From contig QIAA01000119.1 of the NCBI GenBank assembly GCA_003224905.1, positions 1 through 44,777 on the forward strand: DNA of 44,777 bases. Direction: 5' to 3'. The notes beneath the pieces were generated by a model. It worked only from the letters and a program-made list of their open reading frames with translations. It searched no databases and had not been told where the DNA came from. Shown here piece after piece: positions 8,184 through 16,717 of the stretch. How positions within the stretch are numbered: the stretch's first letter is position 1; the number at the start of each line of letters is the position of its first letter. A program made the position numbers and the translations under genes. The stretch comes from Acidobacteriota bacterium. Its GTDB lineage: Bacteria; Acidobacteriota; Terriglobia; Terriglobales; Acidobacteriaceae.

Positions 8184-9689
8184 CTGAAATTCAGTCTTCG
8201 AACTGTGCTTGGCATGCTCCTTATTGCGCCCCTGGCACAGTTGTCCGTAGCGGAAAACCAGCCCAAAGTCGCCGTTGATACGAGTGAGGTTCTTTTTACT
8301 GTCCTGACCGCCATGAATGCCTGCGGGTACGACCAGGAACTCGGCGTTTCCGATCCGCTGCGCAGCCAGGTCCGGGCAGATCTGGCCAAGACGCTTCAAG
8401 ACTCGCCGGAAGCCAAGGAAGCAACCAGCGCGATGTGCCAATATTACGACGAGCATCGGCAGCCAGATTCTTCGAAAACGCTCGCCCAGTACACTTCACT
8501 CGCGCTTTTTCTGAATGGTCCACAACTCACGCCCAAGGTCAAAGAAGCTGAGCTTCCCCCGGACGCTCGGGCTCTAATTGGAGTATTGCCTCTGCTGCAG
8601 GCCTTCTATGAGAAAGCGGGGCTGCATGCGATCTGGCAGCGGAACTACCCGGCGTACTCTGCGCTGACGAATCGCTACCACGAGCCTCTCTCCAGGATGT
8701 TGTTCGAAACGGAGATATACCTGAAACTTGCTTCTGCTGGCTATCTGGGGAGCCAATTCGTCGTGTATCTCGATCCCATGGGTGCGCCTGGCCAGACCAA
8801 TGCACGAAATTACGGCGCGAATTATTATGTAGTGATCTCACCGGGAACATCTTCCGTTCTTAAGCTGGAACAGATTCGACATACATATCTGCATTACTTG
8901 TTGGACCCGATGGCGCTGAAGTACCCCGCAACCATGAAGCGACTGGAGCCATTGCTGACCACCGTTAAAACGGCGCCGCTGGATGAGAGCTTTAAGAGCG
9001 ATGTCTCGCTTCTCTTGACTGAGTGCTTCATACGCGCGATTGAAGCGCGTACCGGCACAGCCGCGAAACAGCCTGAAGCGCAGCGGGAAAAACTGATCCA
9101 GGCGGCTGTGGCACAAGGCTTTGTCCTGACACGGTATTTCTACGAAACGCTTGTTCAATTTGAGAAGGATCCCCAAGGACTACGTAATGCATACGGCGAT
9201 CTGGTGAGCAACATCGATGTACACAAGGAACAGAAGCGCGCCGCTCAGGTGCAGTTTGCTTCTGCAGCGGATCCCGAACTGCTGCATTTGTCGTCTCCGG
9301 CGCAAGGCAAGTTGCTGGTCACTGCGGAACAGCGCCTTTCGGTAGGCGATTCAGGCACTGCTCAGAAGCTGGCGCAGCAGGCCCTGGATGAAAAAGCTGA
9401 GGATCCGGGACGTGCCCTGTTCATTTTGGCCCAGGTGGCTACGATGAACCGGGACATGCAGGGCGCCCGCACTTACTTCCAGCGTGCCCTGGAAGTTGCG
9501 CAAGAACCGAAGGTTGTAGCCTGGTCCCACATCTACTTGGGACGGATTTTTGATCTGCAGGCCGAGCGCGATGCAGCGATTGATCAGTACCGTGCAGCGC
9601 TGACCGCGGGCGCTTCCTTGCCGGAGGCCAAAGCTGCTGCCGAGCGAGGGATTCAACAACCTTACGAGCCGCCCAGTCATCCACAATGA
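8184..9689 (+). CDS. Secreted TPR-containing protein (apparent CTG start)
   Basis: An exported protein of about 501 residues with unknown specific role. Starting at the CTG at 8184 gives a textbook signal peptide (MKFSLRTVLGMLLIAP, cleavage probably after SVA). A strong GGGAGGA ribosome site (8172-8178) sits 5 nt upstream. The frame is open back to 8109, but that region holds a promoter-like sequence. A downstream ATG at 8214 would lose the basic n-region and has no ribosome site. The C-terminal third (about 400-490) contains TPR-like helical pairs, such as ALFILAQVATMNRDMQGA and WSHIYLGRIFDLQAERDAA. The middle part has no recognised domain. It lies 113 bp after the anti-sigma gene and may belong to its regulon. 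Confidence 0.75.
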   Translation: MKFSLRTVLGMLLIAPLAQLSVAENQPKVAVDTSEVLFTVLTAMNACGYDQELGVSDPLRSQVRADLAKTLQDSPEAKEATSAMCQYYDEHRQPDSSKTLAQYTSLALFLNGPQLTPKVKEAELPPDARALIGVLPLLQAFYEKAGLHAIWQRNYPAYSALTNRYHEPLSRMLFETEIYLKLASAGYLGSQFVVYLDPMGAPGQTNARNYGANYYVVISPGTSSVLKLEQIRHTYLHYLLDPMALKYPATMKRLEPLLTTVKTAPLDESFKSDVSLLLTECFIRAIEARTGTAAKQPEAQREKLIQAAVAQGFVLTRYFYETLVQFEKDPQGLRNAYGDLVSNIDVHKEQKRAAQVQFASAADPELLHLSSPAQGKLLVTAEQRLSVGDSGTAQKLAQQALDEKAEDPGRALFILAQVATMNRDMQGARTYFQRALEVAQEPKVVAWSHIYLGRIFDLQAERDAAIDQYRAALTAGASLPEAKAAAERGIQQPYEPPSHPQ

Positions 9690-9744
9690 AGGGGCGGATG
9701 GGGTCGCAGTCGGACGCATTCAAAGTCGCAGTCAAGGAGAGAGC

Positions 9745-10646
9745 ATGAAGCGGACAGCAATAGTTGTGGTGCTGGCGCTGGCAAGTTATTCGGTTGCGCA
9801 ATATCAACAGCCACCTGCAGGGTCCAGCCAGTCAACGCAACCCAGCGCAACACAGCAAGCTCCAGCTCAAGGGACCCAACCTCAGGGAAAACGGCCTCCA
9901 CAGGCCAAGACCCAGCCGGAATTCGATGCCTACAAGGCGGCTGTTGCGAATACGAGTGATCCCGCCGCGATGGAGAAGGCTGCCGACGACTTTGCGGCCA
10001 AATATCCAGACAGCGAATTGCGCGTACTTTTATTGAGAATGCCATGCGTGCCTATCAGTCAGCGAATAACGCCGACAAGATGATGGATATGGGCCGCAAA
10101 GTATTGAAGCTTGATCCGGATATGCCTGAGGCACTGGAGGGGGTGGCGCAGGTTTTGGCGGAACGTACCCGCGACACCGACCTCGACAAAGATCAGCGGT
10201 GGGACGAATCAACGAAATTGGCACAGCATGCGCTCGAAACTATCAACGACGTTGCGGTTCCAGCCGGAACCACACAGGATAAAGTGGATGCCTACAAAGG
10301 GTTCCTGCGCTCCAACGCCTATTACGTTCTCGGAACGGTGAACTACAATCGCGAGAAATTCGCTGACGCTGAAACAAACTTCCGCAAGTCGATTGAGGCA
10401 TATCCTCAGCAGCCAGACCCGCTGGCGGTGTTGCGCCTGGCGCTCTCGCTCGACAAGCAGAACAAGTACCCAGAGGCGTTGAAGTTTGCCAATCAGGCAG
10501 TGGATCTGACTCAAGACAGCACGACATTGGGGCATCTTGCGCGAAACGAACGTGATCGGCTGATACAACTAACCGGGGGCACTGTGCCGCCCCCAGGCAC
10601 GAAGCCGCCGGCAAGCGCGCAAAATCCGGGTACACCGAACAAGTGA
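9745..10646 (+). pseudogene. Secreted TPR-like protein gene interrupted by a frameshift
   Basis: Two overlapping open frames together encode one exported protein of about 300 residues. The first (9745-10083) has a signal peptide (MKRTAIVVVLALASYSVAQ), a Pro/Gln-rich linker and the start of a helical repeat, ending at ...YPDSELRVLL. The second (ATG at 10044, to 10646) continues the repeats (ENAMRAYQSANNADKMM ...) and includes TPR-like units around AYYVLGTVNYNREKFADAE. The frames join if one base is added near the T4 run at 10028-10031. This may be an assembly error, a true inactivating mutation or -1 slippage. A ribosome site (AAGGAGAG) precedes 9745. It sits directly downstream of another TPR gene. 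Confidence 0.7.
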
Positions 10647-10702
10647 GCGCAGGAAACTGGGATTGCTCTGTTGACACGAAGGTTCTGCAGTATCTGTAAC
10701 AA

Positions 10703-11497
10703 ATGAAGTCACGCGACATCGCGCCCCTGGAAGCGGCTATCGGCTACCGCTTCAATCGCCCGGAATTGATCGAGCAGGCATTGACTCACAGTTCACAAGC
10801 AAGAGAACTGGAGTCAATGCAGATCGCGGACCGCAAGCCGGTTCCAGACAATGAACAACTCGAATTCCTCGGCGACGCAGTTCTTGGTTTTGTCACCACT
10901 CAAGAACTCTTTCAGCGTTTCCCTTCATTCCACGAAGGTGAGCTCTCCAAGTTAAGGGCCCACCTCGTAAGCGAAAAGCATCTCATCCGGGTAGCCCAAC
11001 TCCTGAATATTGGCCATTATCTGCGCCTTGGCAGAGGTGAAGAAAAGAGCGGAGGCCGCCACAAGCCGGCTCTGCTCGTGGATGCTCTTGAGGCCATTCT
11101 CGCAGCTGTTTACCTCGACGGCGGCTTCGAGGCTGCGCGCCAGCTTGTAATGCAGCAGATCGTCAGCCCGGAACTCGAGCGCATTGCCCTGAACGGGACC
11201 GGTTTGCCTCTGAGTGATTACAAGTCGGCCCTGCAGGAGAAGCTGCAAGCGACAGGCAGACCTCAGCCCACATACGTGCTGGTGAAGGAGCATGGCCCCG
11301 AGCATAGTAAGACGTTTACGGTGGAAGCGAGGCTGAGTTCCGCGGAAAACAATGGCAAGCCGGAGTTCGTCAGCCGGGCCGAAGGTTCCACAAAGAAGAG
11401 CGCTGAACAGGATGCAGCCCGCCAACTACTTGAATATTTGAGCAAACTGCCAACCGATACAAACATCCCGCCAAGACAAAGAGTTCGCTCGCGGTAA
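10703..11497 (+). CDS. rnc: Ribonuclease III
   Basis: Double-stranded-RNA endonuclease for rRNA and mRNA processing. The 264-residue protein has the RNase III signature NEQLEFLGDAVLG with catalytic Glu54 and Asp58, and the second acidic pair Asp127 and Glu130 in LLVDALEAILAAVYLDGG. The C-terminal double-stranded-RNA-binding domain runs from about 172 (DYKSALQEKLQ) to about 245 (GSTKKSAEQDAARQLLEYL). It is slightly longer than the E. coli enzyme (226) because of an insertion after ALTHSS and a C-terminal tail. It starts a run of plus-strand genes with lepB 18 bp downstream. The rnc-lepB linkage is known elsewhere, but usually with lepB first. Confidence 0.95.
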   Translation: MKSRDIAPLEAAIGYRFNRPELIEQALTHSSQARELESMQIADRKPVPDNEQLEFLGDAVLGFVTTQELFQRFPSFHEGELSKLRAHLVSEKHLIRVAQLLNIGHYLRLGRGEEKSGGRHKPALLVDALEAILAAVYLDGGFEAARQLVMQQIVSPELERIALNGTGLPLSDYKSALQEKLQATGRPQPTYVLVKEHGPEHSKTFTVEARLSSAENNGKPEFVSRAEGSTKKSAEQDAARQLLEYLSKLPTDTNIPPRQRVRSR

Positions 11498-11515
11498 AAT
11501 GGACTGAAGCACGTC

Positions 11516-12253
11516 ATGCAAAAGCATCGAGAATCCGATGCCTTGAGTTCTCTGCAGTCACTTCTGGGCACAGTCGTCATCGCAGTCTTTGTCATCACAT
11601 TCATCGTGCAGGCCTTCCAGATTCCTTCGGAATCCATGGAGAATACGCTGCTGATTGGCGACTACCTCCTGGTCGACAAGCTGCGTTACGGCGGCTCAAT
11701 GTGGGACCATATTATGCCGTATCGTCCGGTGCGACGCGGGGATGTCATTGTCTTTCGCTACCCGGTAAATCCGACGCAACACTTTGTGAAGCGCGTGGTC
11801 GGTGTACCCGGCGACCGAGTCCGGCTGCTCAATCGGCAGGTTTATGTGAACGGTATTCCGCTGCAGGAGCCGTATGTTCGCTATAGCGCCCGAGTTCATG
11901 ACGTGTTCCGCGACGAGTTTCCGCGTTTGAACATCCCAGTACCGGGTCTGGAAGGCGGCTGGTGGTTGCAGATGAAGAAACTGGTGGAAGATGGTCAACT
12001 GATCGTGCCCGAGGGACACTACTTCGTCCTCGGAGACAACCGAGATGAGAGTCTGGACAGCCGTTACTGGGGTTTTGTTCCCCGCGAAAACGTCATCGGG
12101 CGGCCGCTTGTGATCTACTGGTCCGTCCGCAACCTTGATCAGGATTTAGCAGCTTCCTCGAGTCCCGGTGATAAGCTCTTCCACTTTGCATATGCCGTTA
12201 CGCATTTGTTTCAGATCACTCGCTGGGACCGCACGTTTCGTGTTGTCAACTAG
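11516..12253 (+). CDS. lepB: Signal peptidase I (first of two tandem copies)
   Basis: Inner-membrane serine protease that removes signal peptides from Sec and Tat substrates. The 245-residue protein has one N-terminal membrane helix (about 16-36). The catalytic Ser40 lies in IPSESMENTL, and Lys92 in HFVKRVVGVPGD completes the Ser-Lys dyad. The C-terminal signature GDNRDESLDSRYWGF is intact. It lies 18 bp after rnc and 39 bp before a second, related peptidase. All catalytic motifs look functional. Confidence 0.94.
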   Translation: MQKHRESDALSSLQSLLGTVVIAVFVITFIVQAFQIPSESMENTLLIGDYLLVDKLRYGGSMWDHIMPYRPVRRGDVIVFRYPVNPTQHFVKRVVGVPGDRVRLLNRQVYVNGIPLQEPYVRYSARVHDVFRDEFPRLNIPVPGLEGGWWLQMKKLVEDGQLIVPEGHYFVLGDNRDESLDSRYWGFVPRENVIGRPLVIYWSVRNLDQDLAASSSPGDKLFHFAYAVTHLFQITRWDRTFRVVN

Positions 12254-12292
12254 CGTGTAATATCGTCAGCACGCTGACGGGAAAGCAGCACT

Positions 12293-13060
12293 TTGGCCAA
12301 GAAGGACACGAAGAAGGAAGAAAAGCCGCGCGAAACAACAGTTGAGTTCCTGGCATCTTTGGCATCGGTGCTGGTGACTGGCCTGTTCATCATCACGTTT
12401 GTCGTCCAGGCGTTTGAGATCCCCTCCAGCTCTATGGAGAACACGCTGCTCATTGGAGATCACGTTTTTGTTAACCGGATCCAGTTCGCTCCACGCACGG
12501 GTTGGGCCGGCCCTCTTCTCCCCTATCGTGAGATCAGACGCGGTGACATCGTGGTGTTTCTCTCGCCGGCCGAGCCCGGACTCTACGTGGTCAAGCGCAT
12601 CATCGGCGTTCCCGGGGACCGGATCCATCTACGCAATGGTGCCGTTTACCGCAATGGCGAGATGCTGAATGAGCCGTACGTAATCCATGACAGCAGTGCT
12701 GGGAATGATGCGTACCGGGATAACTTCCCTGCCGTTCCCCCCTCGGAGTTCAGTAATGTCTCACCGGAATGGCAACTGACCCTTCCGCAACACATACAGG
12801 GCGAAGATGTTGTGGTGCCTCCGGACGGCTATTTCGGAATGGGCGATAACCGCGACGTAAGCATGGACAGCCGTTATTGGGGGTTCATTCCAAAGCAGAA
12901 CGTGATCGGCAGGCCCATGTTTATTTACTGGTCGTTTGAGACTCCTCGTTATCAATATTTGAAAAAAGAAGTAGGTGAGCGGGTGAAGTTCCTGGCGCAT
13001 GTGGTCATACATTTCTTCGATGACACGCGGTGGCGGCGAACGTTGAGGGTAGTGCGTTGA
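12293..13060 (+). CDS. lepB: Signal peptidase I (second tandem copy)
   Basis: A second complete type I signal peptidase of 255 residues starting at TTG (MAKKDTKKEEK). A lysine-rich cytoplasmic N-terminus precedes one membrane helix (about 24-42). Catalytic Ser47 lies in IPSSSMENTL and Lys101 in YVVKRIIGVPGD; the box GDNRDVSMDSRYWGF is present. It shares long blocks with the upstream copy, so the pair arose by tandem duplication. Divergence in the substrate-binding middle segment suggests different cleavage preferences, which is inference. Its last codons overlap the next gene. Confidence 0.93.
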   Translation: MAKKDTKKEEKPRETTVEFLASLASVLVTGLFIITFVVQAFEIPSSSMENTLLIGDHVFVNRIQFAPRTGWAGPLLPYREIRRGDIVVFLSPAEPGLYVVKRIIGVPGDRIHLRNGAVYRNGEMLNEPYVIHDSSAGNDAYRDNFPAVPPSEFSNVSPEWQLTLPQHIQGEDVVVPPDGYFGMGDNRDVSMDSRYWGFIPKQNVIGRPMFIYWSFETPRYQYLKKEVGERVKFLAHVVIHFFDDTRWRRTLRVVR

Positions 13061-15588
13061 GATTCCTCCCCTCAAGGAAGAGTCTACGCATAGCGGGTGT
13101 ACTGCTTGTTCTGGCTCTGTGTCTGGTGCGCCCGGGTGCGCAAGGACTTCGTTCGCGAATCGTGCGCTCGATCAGCATGGCGCTGGGCCGACAGGTGGAA
13201 GTTGGTTGGGTAAGTCTTAGACTCCTGCCGCGGCCTGGATTCGAATTGCAGAACTTTGTCGTGCAGGACGCGCCCCAGTTCGGCGCCGAGCCCATGTTGC
13301 GCTCGCAGGAGGTCTCAGCAACACTGCGCATCAGATCGCTTCTGCGCGGGCGGTTGGAAATTGCCCGTCTGGATTTTTCGGAACCGAGCTTGAATCTCGT
13401 GCGCAACAGCCAAGGACACTGGAACCTGGAGGATCTTCTCGAAAGGGCGGCCAGGACCCCAATCGCTCCAACCGGCAAGGCAAAAACCGAGCTGCGCCCT
13501 GGCTTCCCATATATTGAAGCGGATAATGGGCGAATCAACGTCAAACTTGGGCAGGAGAAGAAGCCGTATGCGCTGCTCGATGCTGATTTCGCTCTGTGGC
13601 AGGATACCGAGAATATGTGGAGCGGCCGCCTGCGCGCACAACCGGTCCGGACGGATATTAATCTTACTGATACAGGTCTTCTGAGAATCGAGGGGAGTTG
13701 GCAACGAGCAGCCAGCTTGCGGCAAACGCCTCTGCACTTCGTCGCGCAGTGGGATCGAGCACAATTAGGTCAGGCCACAAAACTTGTTTATGGAAGCGAC
13801 AAGGGATGGCGAGGCGCTGTCCGCCTGTTGGCAACCGCGAACGGCACGCCCACACAGCTCATGCTGGAGGCAGATGCTTCCGTTCAGGATTTTCGCCGCT
13901 ACAACATTTCTCCGCCTGCTCCGCTCAGACTGGCAGCGCATTGCAACGGACGGTACAGTTCGGCAGATCATAGTTTGTCAGATCTTTCTTGCCGCGCGCC
14001 CGTAGGCAACGGGGAGGTAAGCGTGAAAGGGCGCCTTTCTGCGATTGGCGGATCTCGCATTTACAACTTAGCATTACAAGGCCATGCTGTTCCGGTTCAG
14101 TCGCTACTTCAACTTGCCCTGCATACTTCCAGCAGAATAACCGATGACCTCATTGCTACGGGAAAACTGGATGGGTCAGTCACTTTAGATCGCACGGTGA
14201 GCGACAGCTTTCCGAACATCGCCGGGCAAGGCCAAATTTCCGGGCTGCACGTTAGCGTGACGGACAAAGACGTAGTCATTGAGAGCATTCCCCTCGCCCT
14301 ATCGGCCGCCCCTGCGCCGGAAGTGACAGCAAAGAAAGCACGTGCACAGCACAACACTGAGATCACTACGTACTCATGGCCTTATTTGCAGATCGGCCCC
14401 TTTGACGTCTCTCTCGGCAGGCCCTTGTCGGCAGTGGTGCAGGGTCAAATTTCGCGTGCAGGATACAGTTTCGAAGTTCGGGGAGATGCGGAACTCCAAA
14501 GACTCCTGCGCAGTGCTCATACGGTGGGACTGTTTGCTCCGCAAAACACTGCCAGGGGCCTGGCGAAAATTGATCTCAGACTCGCCGCTGAGTGGCACGA
14601 TTTGGCGCCAACCAGGGTGATGGGAACAGCGAACGTTCGATCAATCCGGGCGGAAGTACCAGGCCTGAATACATTGCTGGAAATTGCTTCTGCAAATATC
14701 ACACTCGCCGAAAACGAGACTAAGATCCAGAAGATCTCGGCATCGCTGGCAGGCAACGCTGTTTCCGGCAGCGTCGTCCTCGCCCGGCCCTGTGCAGTGC
14801 TTGCGAAGTGCCCCGTCCGCTTCGACCTTCATTCTGATGAAATTGCCGGCGATGGCCTAGGCAGTCTTCTGAATGCGAGTACGGGGCAGCCATGGTATTC
14901 ATTTCTCTCTTCTCCACGTCCGCAAGGACTTTCGTATTTCGCTGCTCTGCATGCATCCGGAAAAGTTAGCGTCGGCCGAGTCTCCTTTCGCAATCTTGAG
15001 GCGAACCAGGTGTCTGCAAGTGTAGAGCTGGGCAATGGAAGGCTCACGCTCTCCGATTTGCGCGCGGATTTTCTTGAAGGACGCCACAACGGTGAGTGGA
15101 GCATTGACTTCTCCGCGAAGCCGCCGGTTTACAGCGGCCACGGCACTTTCGAGCACGTCTCTCTGGAAGCGGTTGCCGCCGCCAGCGGGACCAACTGGAT
15201 CACCGGTACAGCTTCAGCAAGCTACGATGTGATCGCATCTGGCTCAAAGGTAGCAGAACTCTCCTCATCCGCATCAGGGACCTTGCAATTGGAGACACAC
15301 GACAGTTTGCTTCCACATCTCGCGCTAGCCAATGCAGGCAGTGCGCTGCGCGTGAATCGATTCTCAGGCGAATTCTTGTTGCGCAAAGGCAGCTTCGAAA
15401 TTCAGCAGGGCAAACTCGAGTCGCCCGCCGGCATCTACCTGTTAAGCGGAACTGCGTCTCTGAAGCGTACTTTGGATTTTAAATTGATGCGCGACACCGT
15501 GCACGGCTTCAACATCACCGGCACGTTGCCCGAACTGCAGGTTCAAGCAGTCACACTCTCGGAGACCCAGGCCGCCTTGAAACCATGA
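13057..15588 (+). CDS. AsmA-like protein
   Basis: A large envelope protein (about 843 residues) with a single N-terminal membrane helix (about 12-28) and a long beta-rich periplasmic part. It resembles the AsmA family, thought to act in outer-membrane assembly or lipid transport. Supporting blocks are the N-terminal VEVGWVSLRLLPRPGFELQN with nearby LRIRSLLRGRLEIARLDFSEPS, and a C-terminal AsmA-type stretch near 740-830. I prefer the TTG at 13057: it overlaps the upstream TGA as TTGA and has GAGGG 7 nt before it. A GTG at 13030 would add nine residues. It ends in an ATGA overlap with the next gene, so the two are coupled. Confidence 0.8.
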   Translation: MRFLPSRKSLRIAGVLLVLALCLVRPGAQGLRSRIVRSISMALGRQVEVGWVSLRLLPRPGFELQNFVVQDAPQFGAEPMLRSQEVSATLRIRSLLRGRLEIARLDFSEPSLNLVRNSQGHWNLEDLLERAARTPIAPTGKAKTELRPGFPYIEADNGRINVKLGQEKKPYALLDADFALWQDTENMWSGRLRAQPVRTDINLTDTGLLRIEGSWQRAASLRQTPLHFVAQWDRAQLGQATKLVYGSDKGWRGAVRLLATANGTPTQLMLEADASVQDFRRYNISPPAPLRLAAHCNGRYSSADHSLSDLSCRAPVGNGEVSVKGRLSAIGGSRIYNLALQGHAVPVQSLLQLALHTSSRITDDLIATGKLDGSVTLDRTVSDSFPNIAGQGQISGLHVSVTDKDVVIESIPLALSAAPAPEVTAKKARAQHNTEITTYSWPYLQIGPFDVSLGRPLSAVVQGQISRAGYSFEVRGDAELQRLLRSAHTVGLFAPQNTARGLAKIDLRLAAEWHDLAPTRVMGTANVRSIRAEVPGLNTLLEIASANITLAENETKIQKISASLAGNAVSGSVVLARPCAVLAKCPVRFDLHSDEIAGDGLGSLLNASTGQPWYSFLSSPRPQGLSYFAALHASGKVSVGRVSFRNLEANQVSASVELGNGRLTLSDLRADFLEGRHNGEWSIDFSAKPPVYSGHGTFEHVSLEAVAAASGTNWITGTASASYDVIASGSKVAELSSSASGTLQLETHDSLLPHLALANAGSALRVNRFSGEFLLRKGSFEIQQGKLESPAGIYLLSGTASLKRTLDFKLMRDTVHGFNITGTLPELQVQAVTLSETQAALKP

Positions 15589-16154
15589 AGGTGTGGTCGG
15601 CGCTTCTCTTAACCCTCATCCTCGGTCTCACTCGCGAACTGGCGGCCCAATCGTCTGCTGCTGCCGGCATGCAGCACAAGCTGGAACGTGTCGAGAGAAA
15701 CGGCGCTTTGGCACAGCCTGATCCGTCGCCCACCGAATTTACAGAAGCAGAAGTGAACGCCTACTTTGCTTCAGGCAACATTCAGTTGCCGGTTGGAGTG
15801 CGCTCCGTCAGGTTTCAGGGCCAGCCGGGAGTGGTTACCGGCAACGCACGGGTTGATTTCGATCAACTGAAAGCTGGCCGGAGTTCCTACAATCCGCTGC
15901 TATCCATGTTCAGCGGTGTACACGACGTTGCAGTCGTAGCGCATGCGTATGGGAAGCGGAAGGAAGGCTTCGTCCATGTCGATTCGGTTTCGCTGGATGA
16001 TGTCCAGATCCCGCGTTTCGCTCTGCAATTATTTGTGGAGAAGTACCTGGAGCCGAAATATCCCGACATTGGTCTTGATTCACGATTTGCATTGCCAGCG
16101 CGCGTGGATACGGCAATCGTCGGCAACCACAACCTCACGATCACGCAGAAGTAA
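15585..16154 (+). CDS. Secreted protein of unknown function coupled to the AsmA-like gene
   Basis: A 189-residue protein starting at an ATG that overlaps the AsmA stop (ATGA, 15585-15588). It has a clear signal peptide (MKVWSALLLTLILGLTRELA, cleavage probably after AAQ). The mature part contains FTEAEVNAYFASGNIQLPVG and a beta-rich middle and end. I do not recognise a named family. The tight coupling suggests it acts with the AsmA-like protein in the periplasm, which is inference. It ends just before a pair of hairpins and a convergent gene. Confidence 0.7.
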   Translation: MKVWSALLLTLILGLTRELAAQSSAAAGMQHKLERVERNGALAQPDPSPTEFTEAEVNAYFASGNIQLPVGVRSVRFQGQPGVVTGNARVDFDQLKAGRSSYNPLLSMFSGVHDVAVVAHAYGKRKEGFVHVDSVSLDDVQIPRFALQLFVEKYLEPKYPDIGLDSRFALPARVDTAIVGNHNLTITQK

Positions 16155-16157
16155 ATG

Positions 16158-16222
16158 CGGACTGTGTTTTCCGCAGTCCGAGAGCGGAGTAGCTGCGCTC
16201 ATGCGCAGAAGCTGCTCCGCTC
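16158..16222. terminator. Two adjacent hairpins between convergent genes
   Basis: Hairpin 1: CGGACTG (16158-16164) pairs with CAGTCCG (16174-16180). Hairpin 2: GAGCGGAG at 16182-16189 pairs with CTCCGCTC at 16215-16222, continuing through AGCT/AGCT and GCGC/GCGC around a TCAT loop, with little mismatch. They lie between the plus-strand secreted-protein gene and the minus-strand DUF1059 gene, so a bidirectional transcription end point is likely. Neither has a T-run, so a REP-like or mRNA-stabilising element is the alternative. Confidence 0.5.
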
Positions 16223-16264
16223 ATGTTAGTGGTTTCCGGAAGACTGCCAAATCACAGAACGAAG

Positions 16265-16471
16265 CTACGCCGCTTCGGCGACTGCGCTTTCATCCTGCAG
16301 TAAGGATCGAATCTGCTCCCTCAGATCCGGCGTGTTGGCGTGACCGTGAACATTAGTCGCGTGCAATACTGCCAGGTCCAGAACTTCATCTTCAGTACCG
16401 GCAATCGTAATGGTGCAGGGCTTCTCTGCGGGGAACCGCCGGCAATCGATTACTTTGCGTGTACCAGCCAT
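16265..16471 (-). CDS. DUF1059 domain-containing small protein
   Basis: A 68-residue protein starting MAGTRKVIDCRRFP. An ideal AGGAGG ribosome site lies 5 nt before this ATG (16477-16482, minus strand). The pattern V-I-D-C near the start, followed by EDEVLDLAVLHATNVHG, matches DUF1059, a small single-domain family of unknown function. The frame is open upstream to 16540, but the ribosome site fixes the start. It stands alone, convergent with the upstream secretory operon and about 250 bp downstream of trpD. The 16541-16717 stretch holds no gene I can support. Confidence 0.8.
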   Translation of the reverse strand: MAGTRKVIDCRRFPAEKPCTITIAGTEDEVLDLAVLHATNVHGHANTPDLREQIRSLLQDESAVAEAA

Positions 16472-16717
16472 ATGTGCCTCCTGGGGATAACGAACCGGCG
16501 GCATTCTAGGCGCGCCGGCTGTAACTTGCAAGCTGAGCACAGCCCAAAGGGTTCGCGTTCGTGCACTCCCGCTAACAACTCTGAATTCTCCACGTCAGAT
16601 ACACACAAGTACTGTGAACCGCGTGTGTGAGTGTTCCACAAGGAGAAACGCGAATGACGCGATTACTGGTCATATGGAAATTTGTACGCGCTTCAGTGAT
16701 GCAGTGTGAGGTCTCGT

